DNA from: CAZSNT01 sp964607765
Lineage (GTDB): Bacteria; Verrucomicrobiota; Lentisphaeria; Oligosphaerales; JABHEG01
Assembly (NCBI GenBank): GCA_964607765.1
Contig: CAZSNT010000114.1
Span: 1 to 34,365, forward strand
Direction of reading: 5' to 3'
Length of the DNA stretch: 34,365 bases
Shown here: positions 26,389-34,299 of the stretch, one piece after another
Layout: every line of letters starts with the position of its first letter
How positions within the stretch are numbered: position 1 is the first letter of the stretch
Translations under genes and position numbers: made by a program
Notes under the pieces: model-generated
Told to the model about the DNA's origin: nothing
The model's input: the letters and a program-made list of their open reading frames with translations, nothing else
Databases searched by the model: none

Positions 26389-29379
26389 CTACCGCAGCAG
26401 CGCCGCGGCCGTCTTTGCGATGTCCGCAATCGTGCCTTCGGACCGCAGCACGCCCTGGGCGTCGATCAGGAATGCCTTGGGCACGGCGCGCACACCGTAA
26501 GCCGTGAACGCCTTGCTCATCCAGCCGTTGGCCTCGCCCGGCTCGACCCGGGCCATGGAGAACGAGAGCTCGTGCTGCGCCGCAAACTCGCGCTGTTCGG
26601 CACGCGTTGCTGACGCGTCGTGTACGGTCACCACGGTCAGGCCGACGGCGGCGTGGTCGCGCTGCAGTTGCCGCAGCGCTGCTGCGTCCCGGGCGGCGTG
26701 CCGGCTGTGGATCGACCAGAAACAGAGCACCACCGGCTTGCCGATCAACGCCTTCAGCCTGGTGAACCCGGGCGCGGCCCAGTCGACGTCTGCCAGCTCG
26801 GGGGCAGGCTTGTCCCTCTGCGCGAGCTTCGCGGATGGTTCGCGGTTCTCCGGCCACATGACGATCGCCAGGTCCGTTGTGCCGGCCGCGACCTCGCGCC
26901 GCCACTCGTAGCCGTAGCCGCTCTTGTAGCACTCAAGCCTGAACGTGCCGCGAGGCAGTTCGTCGATACGGAACTTGCCCGCATCGTCCGTTGTTTCGCT
27001 CCCGTGCGAGTCGTTCGGCTCTCGGCAGCTCACTCGCACGTCGGACAAAGGCCGGCCTTCGTGGTCGGTCACCACGCCTTCGATGAACTGATCGGTCCTG
27101 CGCAGCACGATGTCGTCCAGCTCTACGGGCTCGGGCACGGGCGATGACATGTGCTCGGTGCTGCGACTCTCGTGGCCCGGAGCATTCGAGGAAATACTGT
27201 ACTGGCGTCCCGGCAAGACACCCTCGAACCGAAACGTACCGTCAGCAGCCGTTTCGAACGACTGAATCTGCCCGTACTGCTTCCACTGCCGGCCTGGTAC
27301 GATTGCGAACAGGGTCAGTCGCGCGCCCGTGACAGGCACGCCGTCATCGTCGACAACACGGCCGGTCAGCACGGTGGACGGCGCGAGCTTGAGCGTCACC
27401 TCGCCTTCCGTGTCCGGACCGATCGCGCACAGCGCGGCCAGGCCGCGGTCGGCATCAACAACACTCAGAACAGCTGGCAGCTCCTCGGAGAGCTCTATGC
27501 GGCCGAGACTGAAGCGTCCTGCCCGGTTCGTCTTCCGCCGCATAGGCAGATACCTGGGTGGCGTCAACACGAGGGGGAGTCGGGGCACGGGTTCGCCATC
27601 GGGATCGACGACCGTCCCCACCACCCGTACCTTGTGGGGCACGACCCACTCGATGTCTTCGAGGTCACTCTCTTCGCCCGGCTTGATCTCGACGGCCTGT
27701 GGATCGTGCAGGTAGCTGATGCCCACGCCGACGTCGTAGATTCCCGCGGCTGCAGCAAAACGGTACCGCCCCTGTCCGTCAGTGACCGTTGAGAAGTCCT
27801 GTGCCGTTCCGTCTTTCCTGTTGGGACCATAGTGCACAAGCTGATCGGTAAGCGGCTCGCCGGCCGGGGTCAGCACGCGGCCGCAGGCAGTGCCGAACAG
27901 TTCGAGCTTCACTTCGAGCAACTTCGGCAAGTCCGTGTCCTCAGCAAGCCTGACAGTCGCACCCAGCGCACGCTCCCGGTGGATTATTTTCACCACGAGG
28001 CTCCGGCTTGGGGACACATCGGCCAGCACGAACTTGCCTTCTGCATCCGTTGTCGTTTCGGCTATGGGGATCCTTCCCGAAGCAGACGTGACCTTCGCTG
28101 CGGCAACGGGTCGCCCCTCTGGATCGGTGGCTCTCCCTCGCAACATCACGCCCCGTTCAACAACGAGGCGTACGTCCGGCAGATCCTCGCCGGCAACCGC
28201 GGTGAGCCCTTTCGAACTGTCCTTTGCCCGCGCGTAGCCGCGTGGCAGCTTGCTCAGGTACAGGCTCACACTGCCCGGCACGCAGCGCACCGCAAATCGA
28301 CCGTCGTCCGCCGTGATTGAGGAGCGTTGGTTATCGTCGTTGTAGGTGAGCACGAGCGCGCCGCCGACCGGGTTGCCGTCCGTGTCAGTCACCGTGCCGG
28401 TGATCAACGTGCCCCGAGACAGCGTGAAGTCGATGTCGGAGAGTGTCTGCCCCGCCTTGGTGCGCAGTCCGTCACGCTGTGCCGCGACCCACGTCCCGAC
28501 GTCAGGCGGCCGCGGCACTACTTCCACATAGTCGCCGGCCGGCACTCGTGTCAGCGCGTAGTGTCCGGTCTCGTCGGTGGTCGTTGTGATGGTCACGGTG
28601 CCCCTGCGCTCGGTAAGGTCAGCGCGGCAGTTCAGCGTGACCCCTGCAGCGGGTGCACCGGCGCCTTCGAACGCAACGCGTCCCTCGATCCGCGCGGATT
28701 CCTCAAGCTGGATCTCGACGTCTTCGCGCGCGTCAGCCAGCTCCCACCTGCCCGCCCACCACGCGTGGGGAGCGGCATCTGCCGCAAGGCTGAGCCTCCC
28801 TTCGACGGCGTCGGGGAGGGCACGCAGCGTGAAGCGCCCATGGGCATCAGTCACCGTCTCAACATCGCCGGTACGGGCTCCAGACGGGACTTGAATCCAG
28901 ACGCCGTCACTCTCGTGTGTCGGACGGAAACGAACATGCGACAGCCGCACTCGCGCATTCCTGGCCGGCTCGGCGTTCGGAAGTCTGACCGTGCCTCTGA
29001 TCATGCGCAGCGGCCACACCGTGATGTCCATCTCACGTGCGGGATCTCGCTGTTGCCAAGTACCACTCCCCAGCCCCACACTCGACTGGATGGCGAGAAT
29101 CCGTACACTCCGTGCCTCACCGAGCACGGATGCGGCCAGACGAACCGAAAAAGCGCCGCTGCCGTCAGTGGCGGTGACGGCGAGAGCGGGAGGGGGGCTC
29201 GGGGCAGCGATGAAGCCGAAACGCTCGGCGGCATGCAGTTCGATGCGGACACCTTCCAGCGGCACGCCGTCGGGGCCTGTGGCCCGGCCGTGGATGGTGA
29301 CCGGGTCCGCGTGCAACGTCACCGCTCCGGCGTGACACAGAGCGATGCAGAGCGGCAGGAGGGAACGCAGCGAGTTCAC
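26389..29379 (-). CDS. Exported protein: nine carboxypeptidase-regulatory-like repeats plus redoxin-like end (paralogue)
   Basis: The start is GTG 29379, giving 996 residues, since it has GGAGGAG five bases upstream and aligns with the start of the neighbouring paralogue; an upstream start at 29433 would run inside the preceding gene. The signal peptide is SLRSLLPLCIALCHAGAVTL. Nine repeats follow (for example IRGTVRLPNAEPARNARVRL, LTGRVVDDDGVPVTGARLTL, IEGVVTDHEGRPLSDVRVSC). The end is a thioredoxin-like domain with VLCFWSIHSRHAARD in place of WCxxC. The GTG overlaps the stop of the PDZ-containing frame as GTGA, so translation is probably coupled. The redoxin-like end is nearly identical in DNA to that of the 23177-26191 gene although the repeat region has diverged. 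Confidence 0.85.
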   Translation of the reverse strand: MNSLRSLLPLCIALCHAGAVTLHADPVTIHGRATGPDGVPLEGVRIELHAAERFGFIAAPSPPPALAVTATDGSGAFSVRLAASVLGEARSVRILAIQSSVGLGSGTWQQRDPAREMDITVWPLRMIRGTVRLPNAEPARNARVRLSHVRFRPTHESDGVWIQVPSGARTGDVETVTDAHGRFTLRALPDAVEGRLSLAADAAPHAWWAGRWELADAREDVEIQLEESARIEGRVAFEGAGAPAAGVTLNCRADLTERRGTVTITTTTDETGHYALTRVPAGDYVEVVPRPPDVGTWVAAQRDGLRTKAGQTLSDIDFTLSRGTLITGTVTDTDGNPVGGALVLTYNDDNQRSSITADDGRFAVRCVPGSVSLYLSKLPRGYARAKDSSKGLTAVAGEDLPDVRLVVERGVMLRGRATDPEGRPVAAAKVTSASGRIPIAETTTDAEGKFVLADVSPSRSLVVKIIHRERALGATVRLAEDTDLPKLLEVKLELFGTACGRVLTPAGEPLTDQLVHYGPNRKDGTAQDFSTVTDGQGRYRFAAAAGIYDVGVGISYLHDPQAVEIKPGEESDLEDIEWVVPHKVRVVGTVVDPDGEPVPRLPLVLTPPRYLPMRRKTNRAGRFSLGRIELSEELPAVLSVVDADRGLAALCAIGPDTEGEVTLKLAPSTVLTGRVVDDDGVPVTGARLTLFAIVPGRQWKQYGQIQSFETAADGTFRFEGVLPGRQYSISSNAPGHESRSTEHMSSPVPEPVELDDIVLRRTDQFIEGVVTDHEGRPLSDVRVSCREPNDSHGSETTDDAGKFRIDELPRGTFRLECYKSGYGYEWRREVAAGTTDLAIVMWPENREPSAKLAQRDKPAPELADVDWAAPGFTRLKALIGKPVVLCFWSIHSRHAARDAAALRQLQRDHAAVGLTVVTVHDASATRAEQREFAAQHELSFSMARVEPGEANGWMSKAFTAYGVRAVPKAFLIDAQGVLRSEGTIADIAKTAAALLR

Positions 29380-29696
29380 TTCTGCTCCTCCGCCATCACC
29401 TCGATCAGGTTCCGCTTGTCGCCGCGCAGGCACATGAGCCAGAGCTGTTCGCCGGGAACCATCTTCTTGACAGCAGCCGTGAAGGTGGCCGCGTCCGTGA
29501 CGGGCTTGCCCTGGACTTCGATGATCAGGTCGCCGAGCTCAACGCCTGCGTCCCGGGCCGGACTCTTCTGGTAGAAATACCGCACGTCGAGCGCTTTCGT
29601 GCCCGGGATTCCGTACTGCTCGAGCAGTTCGTCGGTCGCGTCTCTGACGTACAGCCCGAGCGTGCCGGGTGCGCGCGTCGGCACGTCGAGATCCAC
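29376..29696 (-). CDS. PDZ-domain segment, probable continuation of the upstream gene past UGA
   Basis: The frame from GTG 29696 encodes 106 residues with a PDZ domain (SPARDAGVELGDLIIEVQGK). The same frame is open and protein-like further upstream, up to a single UGA at 29802-29804 (SDLTATVKVAPSFDLGPFKV). Beyond that UGA it is the same frame as the 29802-31082 gene. The GTG at 29696 has no clear ribosome binding site. The simplest reading is that this is the C-terminal part of one 568-residue protein, reached either by UGA recoding or lost to a nonsense change. Its stop overlaps the GTG of the next gene. Confidence 0.65.
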   Translation of the reverse strand: MDLDVPTRAPGTLGLYVRDATDELLEQYGIPGTKALDVRYFYQKSPARDAGVELGDLIIEVQGKPVTDAATFTAAVKKMVPGEQLWLMCLRGDKRNLIEVMAEEQK

Positions 29697-29769
29697 GACG
29701 TCGGTCCCGACCTTGAACGGACCGAGGTCGAAGGAAGGTGCGACCTTGACGGTCGCGGTCAGATCGGAT

Positions 29770-29804
29770 GGCGCTGCCCATGAGCGCCGACAGGTGGCGC
29801 CTCA
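29770..29804 (-). promoter_or_regulatory. In-frame UGA followed by hairpin: candidate selenocysteine recoding site
   Basis: On the minus strand UGA (29804-29802) is followed by codons for GATCRRSW. Twenty nt after the UGA the apical loop of a hairpin starts: GGCGCT (29788-29783), loop CATGGGC, AGCGCC (29775-29770), a perfect six-pair GC stem. Bacterial SECIS elements are hairpins shortly after the UGA with a small G-containing loop. Here the G run is not in the first two loop positions, which weakens the match. UGA is an ordinary stop elsewhere in the window, for example in the sigma-factor gene. Confidence 0.35.
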
Positions 29805-31082
29805 CCCGTAGTCGAGGGTGGGTTCGCCCAGGACCTTGCCGTCCCGGTCGATGATCTTCAGGCTGGGCTTCGGCGCTTCCTTGTCGTTGCGTCTGAACGT
29901 GCCGTACTCCTCGCCCGCCTGCCCGATGACTTTCGCGCCCAGGTTGATCTGGTTGCCGCTGCCTCGGGTGGCGGTCACGTCGATGCGGAGCGGCGGCCCG
30001 AGCGGCATGATGGACGTCTCGCCCTCGCGCACGACGCAAGGCACCATCTTCTCCTCCTTGGTGCCCGCGCCAAGACGCCACGCGTTCCCGTCCACGTCCT
30101 CCCGCTCCGCAAGCGTCACGCCGCTGATTCGGTACGAGCCTACGGGCACTCGCACTCTGTCGATCTTCTCCTTCTCCGCCTCGACCTCCTCCTTCTCCGC
30201 CTCGACCTCCTCCTTCTCCGCCTCGACCTTCTCTTTCGCCGCCTCGAACCGGAACAGTCCGTTATCCGAGCACAGCCAGATGCTGGCCACGGGATTCGAA
30301 AAACGGATCCAGCCGTACGCCGTGTCCGCTTCGGTCACGGTGACGGATGCACCATCGGGTTCGGGCCGGACCGAGTAGAACTGACCGCCGATCAGGTTGA
30401 ACCGGCCCACGCTCTGGTACTCCTGACTGCCCTTCCACTCGCCGTCGCCGTTGAGGTCCACGAGCAGGCGGTCGCCCTTGTAGGGGAGCGTGGCTGCGTC
30501 GTCGCACCGGCCGTTGCCCGTGTTGTCAACGAGGGCGATCCTGTGATCTGTGCCGTTGAGGGAGAGCGTGCCGACGTGGTGGCAGCTGCTGCGCACATAG
30601 TAGCGGTTACGCAGGCCGCTGTACTGACTGACTGAGAGATGGTACACGACGCGGTGTGAGCCCCAATTGATGAGCACGGGGGTGGCAGGGAACAGAAGGT
30701 CGCTGCGGTAGGTGCGCGCCTGCACAGGCGTCTCCTCCCGCAGGTCGCCGTTCCGGTCCCGATCCACGTACAGCAGATCGCGTTCGCCGTCCGGGCCCAC
30801 GCTGGAATCGAGGGCCATGGCAACGGGGCACTGTCCGGCCGGGCCTAGCGCCACGGTCAGGTACATGGGCTGGGCCGACGTGTAGTCCGGCTCCGCGGTC
30901 ACCCACTCGGGTCTGCGCGGCCAGGCAACGAGCACACGCCTGTGGGCGTACCCCGCCTCGTTGCGCACGCCGTACGGTGACACTACCGCGTAGTCCAGAT
31001 CGGCTGACTGCGCGGACACGACAGGCACGGACAGCAGCAGCACTGTGCACACAACCGAACGCCAGGTGTGGATGCGCAGCAT
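29802..31082 (-). CDS. Exported protein with calcium-loop motifs and coiled-coil repeat, ends at in-frame UGA
   Basis: The start is ATG 31082 (GAGGGG upstream), 426 residues before the UGA, with signal peptide MLRIHTWRSVVCTVLLLSVP. Upstream start 31142 lacks a ribosome binding site and would precede the signal peptide. The mature part has three Asp/Asn/Gly-rich loops resembling calcium sites (DRDRNGDLREE, DNTGNGRCDD, DLNGDGEWKG). A three-fold EAEKEEV heptad repeat and a beta-rich end (PSLKIIDRDGKVLGEPTLDY) follow. That last domain appears cut in the middle by the UGA, because the frame continues with sensible sequence into a PDZ domain. I do not recognise the family. It is the first gene of the operon that includes the two nine-repeat paralogues. 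Confidence 0.75.
   Translation of the reverse strand: MLRIHTWRSVVCTVLLLSVPVVSAQSADLDYAVVSPYGVRNEAGYAHRRVLVAWPRRPEWVTAEPDYTSAQPMYLTVALGPAGQCPVAMALDSSVGPDGERDLLYVDRDRNGDLREETPVQARTYRSDLLFPATPVLINWGSHRVVYHLSVSQYSGLRNRYYVRSSCHHVGTLSLNGTDHRIALVDNTGNGRCDDAATLPYKGDRLLVDLNGDGEWKGSQEYQSVGRFNLIGGQFYSVRPEPDGASVTVTEADTAYGWIRFSNPVASIWLCSDNGLFRFEAAKEKVEAEKEEVEAEKEEVEAEKEKIDRVRVPVGSYRISGVTLAEREDVDGNAWRLGAGTKEEKMVPCVVREGETSIMPLGPPLRIDVTATRGSGNQINLGAKVIGQAGEEYGTFRRNDKEAPKPSLKIIDRDGKVLGEPTLDYG
30160..30240. repeat. 21-bp tandem repeat, about four units
   Basis: A CTCCTTCTCCGCCTCGACCTC-type unit is repeated about four times, the outer ones imperfect. It encodes EAEKEEV heptads, a charged helix likely to form a coiled coil. 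The multiple-of-three unit allows length change without a frameshift. Confidence 0.8.
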
Positions 31083-31220
31083 GTTGTTGCCCCTCGATGC
31101 CATGCCGGTGGGAGACAGCCGTTCCCTCTCCCGAGTATGCACAAAGATAGCGCGCTTGCCACGTCAGCGCAAGTTCGCCTCAGCTGCGCTGGTAACGCCT
31201 CAGAGTTACGTGAGAAAGCC

Positions 31221-31380
31221 CCGTGGCCCGGCTCTCCTGAGCCGGGTGTCCTTGTTGTTCCGCTCTATCCGGAGGCACGCCGGGGCACCCGGCTCTCCTG
31301 CCCCGGGACGCCTTGTCCACCAACACGATATAGCTCACGACAGGATACCCGGCTCAGGAGAGCCGGGCTACGGGGGATGT
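31221..31380. repeat. Palindromic repeat family, copy C
   Basis: This copy contains GCCCGGCTCTCCTGAGCCGG at 31226-31245 and the reverse-complement hairpin near 31347-31370. Its centre (31261-31283) is the reverse complement of 16-38, and 31297-31371 matches 22910-22984 with one difference. It fills most of the 327 bases between the start of the gene at 31082 and the VapC stop at 31410. I see no gene there. Confidence 0.85.
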
Positions 31381-31409
31381 GCGGATGCCGCACGAGACTC
31401 GTGCCGGAC

Positions 31410-31778
31410 CTACAGCCCGTGAATCAGCTCGAAATGCGAATCCGCGTGTTCCACCTCGACATGATGGTGCCGCGCACAGGCAGCTATGAGCAAATCGGAC
31501 GTCGGCACGGTGATGCCGTTGGCGCGGGCCTTGCGCGCCAGGGAACAGGCAAGATCCCACACTTCGGGCGCCGCCTCGAGAACGGGCAGCTCACGCTCCA
31601 TCTCGCGAAGCACCCGGTGTTCGCGGCCCCCTCGCGCGCGGTTCCACAGTTCCAGACGAACAAACGGGCACCACGCAGCTTCCCCGCTGAGAAGGAGCTG
31701 CTCAACACGGCGCCGGACGACCGGGTCGCCATTCCGCCGAAGTTGCTCGATCCATGCTGAAGTGTCCACGAGCTTCAT
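31410..31778 (-). CDS. vapC: VapC-type PIN-domain toxin
   Basis: This 122-residue protein is the usual length for VapC, a PIN-domain ribonuclease toxin. The four acidic metal-binding residues are in place: Asp5 (KLVDTSAWIE), Glu43 (RLELWN), Asp95 (TSDLLIAACA) and Asp113 (EHADSHFELI). The ATG overlaps the stop of the upstream antitoxin gene by 4 nt, typical of vapBC operons. The frame is complete with all key residues, so it is probably active. The RNA target cannot be told from the sequence. It adjoins a palindromic repeat on its downstream side. Confidence 0.93.
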   Translation of the reverse strand: MKLVDTSAWIEQLRRNGDPVVRRRVEQLLLSGEAAWCPFVRLELWNRARGGREHRVLREMERELPVLEAAPEVWDLACSLARKARANGITVPTSDLLIAACARHHHVEVEHADSHFELIHGL

Positions 31779-31993
31779 GACCGTTCCCGACCCGATTCGT
31801 CGAGCTCCAGTGCCTCAATCTCGGTGTTCGTTTCGAACCGACACGTGCCCGAATGCCTGACCAAACGCCCTATCCGATGCCGTCGGTTAACCTCGCGCAG
31901 GGCAGTCACCACCGCCTCGCGTTTGGTACGGGCGCCGAGGAACCGCATGGCTTCCTTCAGCTCGTCATCAGGAATATCAATGGTGGTCTTCAT
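31775..31993 (-). CDS. vapB: VapB-type antitoxin
   Basis: This 72-residue protein opens with MKTTIDIPDDELKEAMRFLG and TKREAVVTALREVNRRHR, the ribbon-helix-helix DNA-binding pattern of VapB antitoxins. The C-terminal part (GTCRFETNTEIEALELDE) is acidic and likely binds the toxin. It overlaps vapC by 4 nt. By family knowledge the antitoxin represses its own promoter, which should lie in the 111 bases upstream (31994-32104). No clear operator was picked out and the ribosome binding site is weak. Confidence 0.9.
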   Translation of the reverse strand: MKTTIDIPDDELKEAMRFLGARTKREAVVTALREVNRRHRIGRLVRHSGTCRFETNTEIEALELDESGRERS

Positions 31994-32104
31994 GCCATAC
32001 TATTACCATGGAATGTACGGGTGTTCAAACAAGGAAAGACAGCTGCTTCCTCTCCCGGGGCATCGGGAAACAGGGCATGGGAAGGGGCTATGCAGAGAGC
32101 GAAG

Positions 32105-33325
32105 CTATGCCCCAAGTCCCGCGAGGTCCGCTTCCAGAACGGCGGTTGACGCCAGCGTTTCCTTCCAGGTGACGAGGCGTTTCTCGTACGCGGCAGTGCG
32201 GCCCATGATGGTGATCAGGTTGCTCTGTACGCTCGGCTTGACCGTCGGGTTCGCCGCGTCGCCCGCCGCGATGGCCGTGTGGAACGCTGCGATGTTCGCA
32301 ACCGCGCCGCCACGATAGATGTCGCCGGTGCGCCCGCCGCGGTAGGAGTTCTGGCCGAGGATCATGACGTTGCCGCCGTACTTGGTCACAATGCGGCCCT
32401 TGGTGCCGAAGATGTCCGCGATGATCCCGGCGTCGGACCCGCCGTCGCGGTACTGCTTGGAGCTGAACGTGACGCCCACGCCGTCGGCGTATTGGTAGAG
32501 CAGCGCGAAGTGGTCCCACGCGTTCCCCACCTGTGTTCGGACTTTGCGGCCGCCCGTGCCGACGACGTGCAGCGGCGGCTTGCCCATGATCCAGTTCATC
32601 ACGTCGAGCGAGTGGATGTTCTGCTCCGTGATAATGTCGCCGGACAGCGCGATGTCGAACACCCAGTTCCGCAGTCGTCCCTCCGGCGTGTCACCTTTGC
32701 CTCTCGGCTTGAGTGCGCCTGTGTGGTAGCGCGCTTCACCGAACGTGAACGCGCCGATGGCGCCGTCGTGGACGCGCTTGACCGCCTCCCGATAGAAGGC
32801 GTTCGCGCGGGTCTGGAAATCGACCAGGAACGTCAGGCCTTTGGTGGTGGCCTCGGTTCCGGCCTTCTCGATCTGCAGGCATCCGGGCGCATCCACGGCG
32901 ATCGGCTTGGCGAGGAAGACGTGGCGGCCGGCGGCCGTGGCCGCCGTCGCCTGGGCCGGATGGAAGAAGGGTGGGGAGATGATGGCCACCGCGTCCAGGT
33001 CCACGGCCAGGAGCTTCTCGTGACAGGACAGGCCGGTGAACCGACGTTCTGCCGGGATCCCGTACTTGCCGCCAAACGCATTCACACGGTCCTGGAAGTA
33101 GTCGGCGGCGGCTACGAGCTCGTACCCGCCATGTCCGGAAAACAGGCCGCCGAGCCACGAACCACGGCCGCCGCAGCCGATCACGCCGAGCCGGATCTTG
33201 CGGCCGGGAACTTCCTCCTGCGCCAGACCGGGCCGGACAAGGGTGGCGGCCATGCCGGCCAATGCTGTTTTCCGGACAAACTCGCGACGTGTCGTGGCGT
33301 CGGTATGGCTGTGCTCGAGTGCCAT
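32105..33325 (-). CDS. Tat-exported Gfo/Idh/MocA family oxidoreductase
   Basis: This 406-residue protein has a twin-arginine signal at the N-terminus (TTRREFVRKTALAGMAATLV). A Rossmann nucleotide-binding motif follows (LGVIGCGGRGSW, about residues 46-57). The family's AKP motif is present (HVFLAKPIAVDAPG, about 138-151), and so is a Gfo/Idh/MocA C-terminal domain with NIHSLDVMNWIMG. Such proteins use NAD(P) to oxidise or reduce sugars and sugar derivatives. Tat-exported members fold with cofactor before export and are abundant in Planctomycetota-like bacteria. The ATG at 33325 has AGGAG eight bases upstream. It appears to be a single-gene unit; its substrate cannot be predicted. Confidence 0.93.
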   Translation of the reverse strand: MALEHSHTDATTRREFVRKTALAGMAATLVRPGLAQEEVPGRKIRLGVIGCGGRGSWLGGLFSGHGGYELVAAADYFQDRVNAFGGKYGIPAERRFTGLSCHEKLLAVDLDAVAIISPPFFHPAQATAATAAGRHVFLAKPIAVDAPGCLQIEKAGTEATTKGLTFLVDFQTRANAFYREAVKRVHDGAIGAFTFGEARYHTGALKPRGKGDTPEGRLRNWVFDIALSGDIITEQNIHSLDVMNWIMGKPPLHVVGTGGRKVRTQVGNAWDHFALLYQYADGVGVTFSSKQYRDGGSDAGIIADIFGTKGRIVTKYGGNVMILGQNSYRGGRTGDIYRGGAVANIAAFHTAIAAGDAANPTVKPSVQSNLITIMGRTAAYEKRLVTWKETLASTAVLEADLAGLGA

Positions 33326-33690
33326 GATGCGTGCTCCTGTCTGCTTCTCGGTGGATGATGGCGGTGACGATAGTGGTGGACGATGGGGGGGGGCTCACTC
33401 AATGTCATTGAGTTAAGGAGTCTTTCGGCATCCCGGAAGATCAGGGCGGAAGATCAAGGCCGAAGATTAGGGTCGGGCACCCCTCATCTTTCGCCTTAAT
33501 CTTTCGCCCTAATCTCCGGAAGCCCCTTAATTCAATAACATTGGTGGCTCACTCGTCATCCGCTCTCGTCACCGACATCGTCAACCGACGTGCCGTTTGC
33601 CTATCGAATCGGCCGCTACGCCGTTGCCTGGAATGATCCACCTGACACCTTAACGTAACGAGAGCATCCGATCAACGGAGACCCGTCACT
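33326..33690. other. Intergenic stretch holding a MITE-like repeat
   Basis: These 365 bases separate the divergent oxidoreductase gene and the gene at 33691, so promoters for both should be here. The central part is the repeat copy at 33396-33543. A G run of eight precedes it. No gene is visible. Confidence 0.6.
33396..33543. repeat. MITE-like palindromic element, copy 2
   Basis: The ends are CTCAATGTCATTGAGTTAA and, inverted, TTAATTCAATAACATTG. Between them each arm carries three 13-base units of the AGATTAGGGCGAA type (left about 33437-33475, right about 33482-33518). It has the same size, ends and unit count as the element at 14549-14693, about 19 kb away, with scattered differences. No transposase is encoded, so any mobility would depend on an enzyme elsewhere. 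Confidence 0.8.
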
Positions 33691-34299
33691 GTGGGACTGT
33701 TCCTGGCCAACGACATCCTGGCGCGCCTGGAAGGACGGCTCGGCGCCGAGTGGCTGGTGATCAACGGCCAGCCGCACGCCGATACGGCTGCGAAGTTCTG
33801 GTCGCGCTTCGTGGACGAGCTGGCAGTCGCCGCACCGGACTGTGACGGGGCCGTACTGCGCACGACCGATGACCAGCCTCTGGGGCCGGAGGTCCTGGAC
33901 CCCGTGGCGCAGCTCGAGCAGGACGCGGAACGCTGCCGGGACGCGGACCTGCAATCACTGCTCGACCGGCTCATCAACCAGATGACGCTGTTCGGGCCGC
34001 CGCAGCCGGTGCACGCGACGCTGCTGTCAGGCGATGAGTGTATCGAGGATCTGGACTTGCCCGTGGAGGTCGTTGACAGCAGCATTTTCCCGCTGCTGCT
34101 CGCGTCGCTCCTGGCCTGGGGCGACGTCCCGCCGTTCCTGTGGGAGGGCGAGCACGTGACCGCCGAGTTCCGAGCGGAGGACGTGAAGCGCGAGATCACG
34201 TACGACTTCCGTGTCGAGCTGTGCAGCCGTGAGTTGGCCGAGGGGCTCAGGGAACGAACGCTGGAGCTGCGCTGGTCGAGGGTGGTGGCATCAGGGTGA
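33691..34299 (+). CDS. Hypothetical protein, family not recognised
   Basis: This 202-residue protein starts at GTG 33691 with GGAGA about nine bases upstream. It has no signal peptide or membrane helix, is acidic and is rich in Leu, Asp and Glu, consistent with a soluble cytoplasmic protein. Segments include MGLFLANDILARLEGRLGAE, VDSSIFPLLLASLLAWGDVP and, near the end, SRELAEGLRERTLELRW. The frame is cleanly open with codon use like its neighbours, and it ends 66 bases before the window edge. I can assign no family or function, and the context (a Tat oxidoreductase read divergently) does not help. Confidence 0.7.
   Translation: MGLFLANDILARLEGRLGAEWLVINGQPHADTAAKFWSRFVDELAVAAPDCDGAVLRTTDDQPLGPEVLDPVAQLEQDAERCRDADLQSLLDRLINQMTLFGPPQPVHATLLSGDECIEDLDLPVEVVDSSIFPLLLASLLAWGDVPPFLWEGEHVTAEFRAEDVKREITYDFRVELCSRELAEGLRERTLELRWSRVVASG

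Noticed and set aside
29380..29433. A longer N-terminus for the 26389-29379 gene
   Set aside because: It lies inside the PDZ frame and precedes the signal peptide. The GTG at 29379 has a strong ribosome binding site and matches the paralogue's start.
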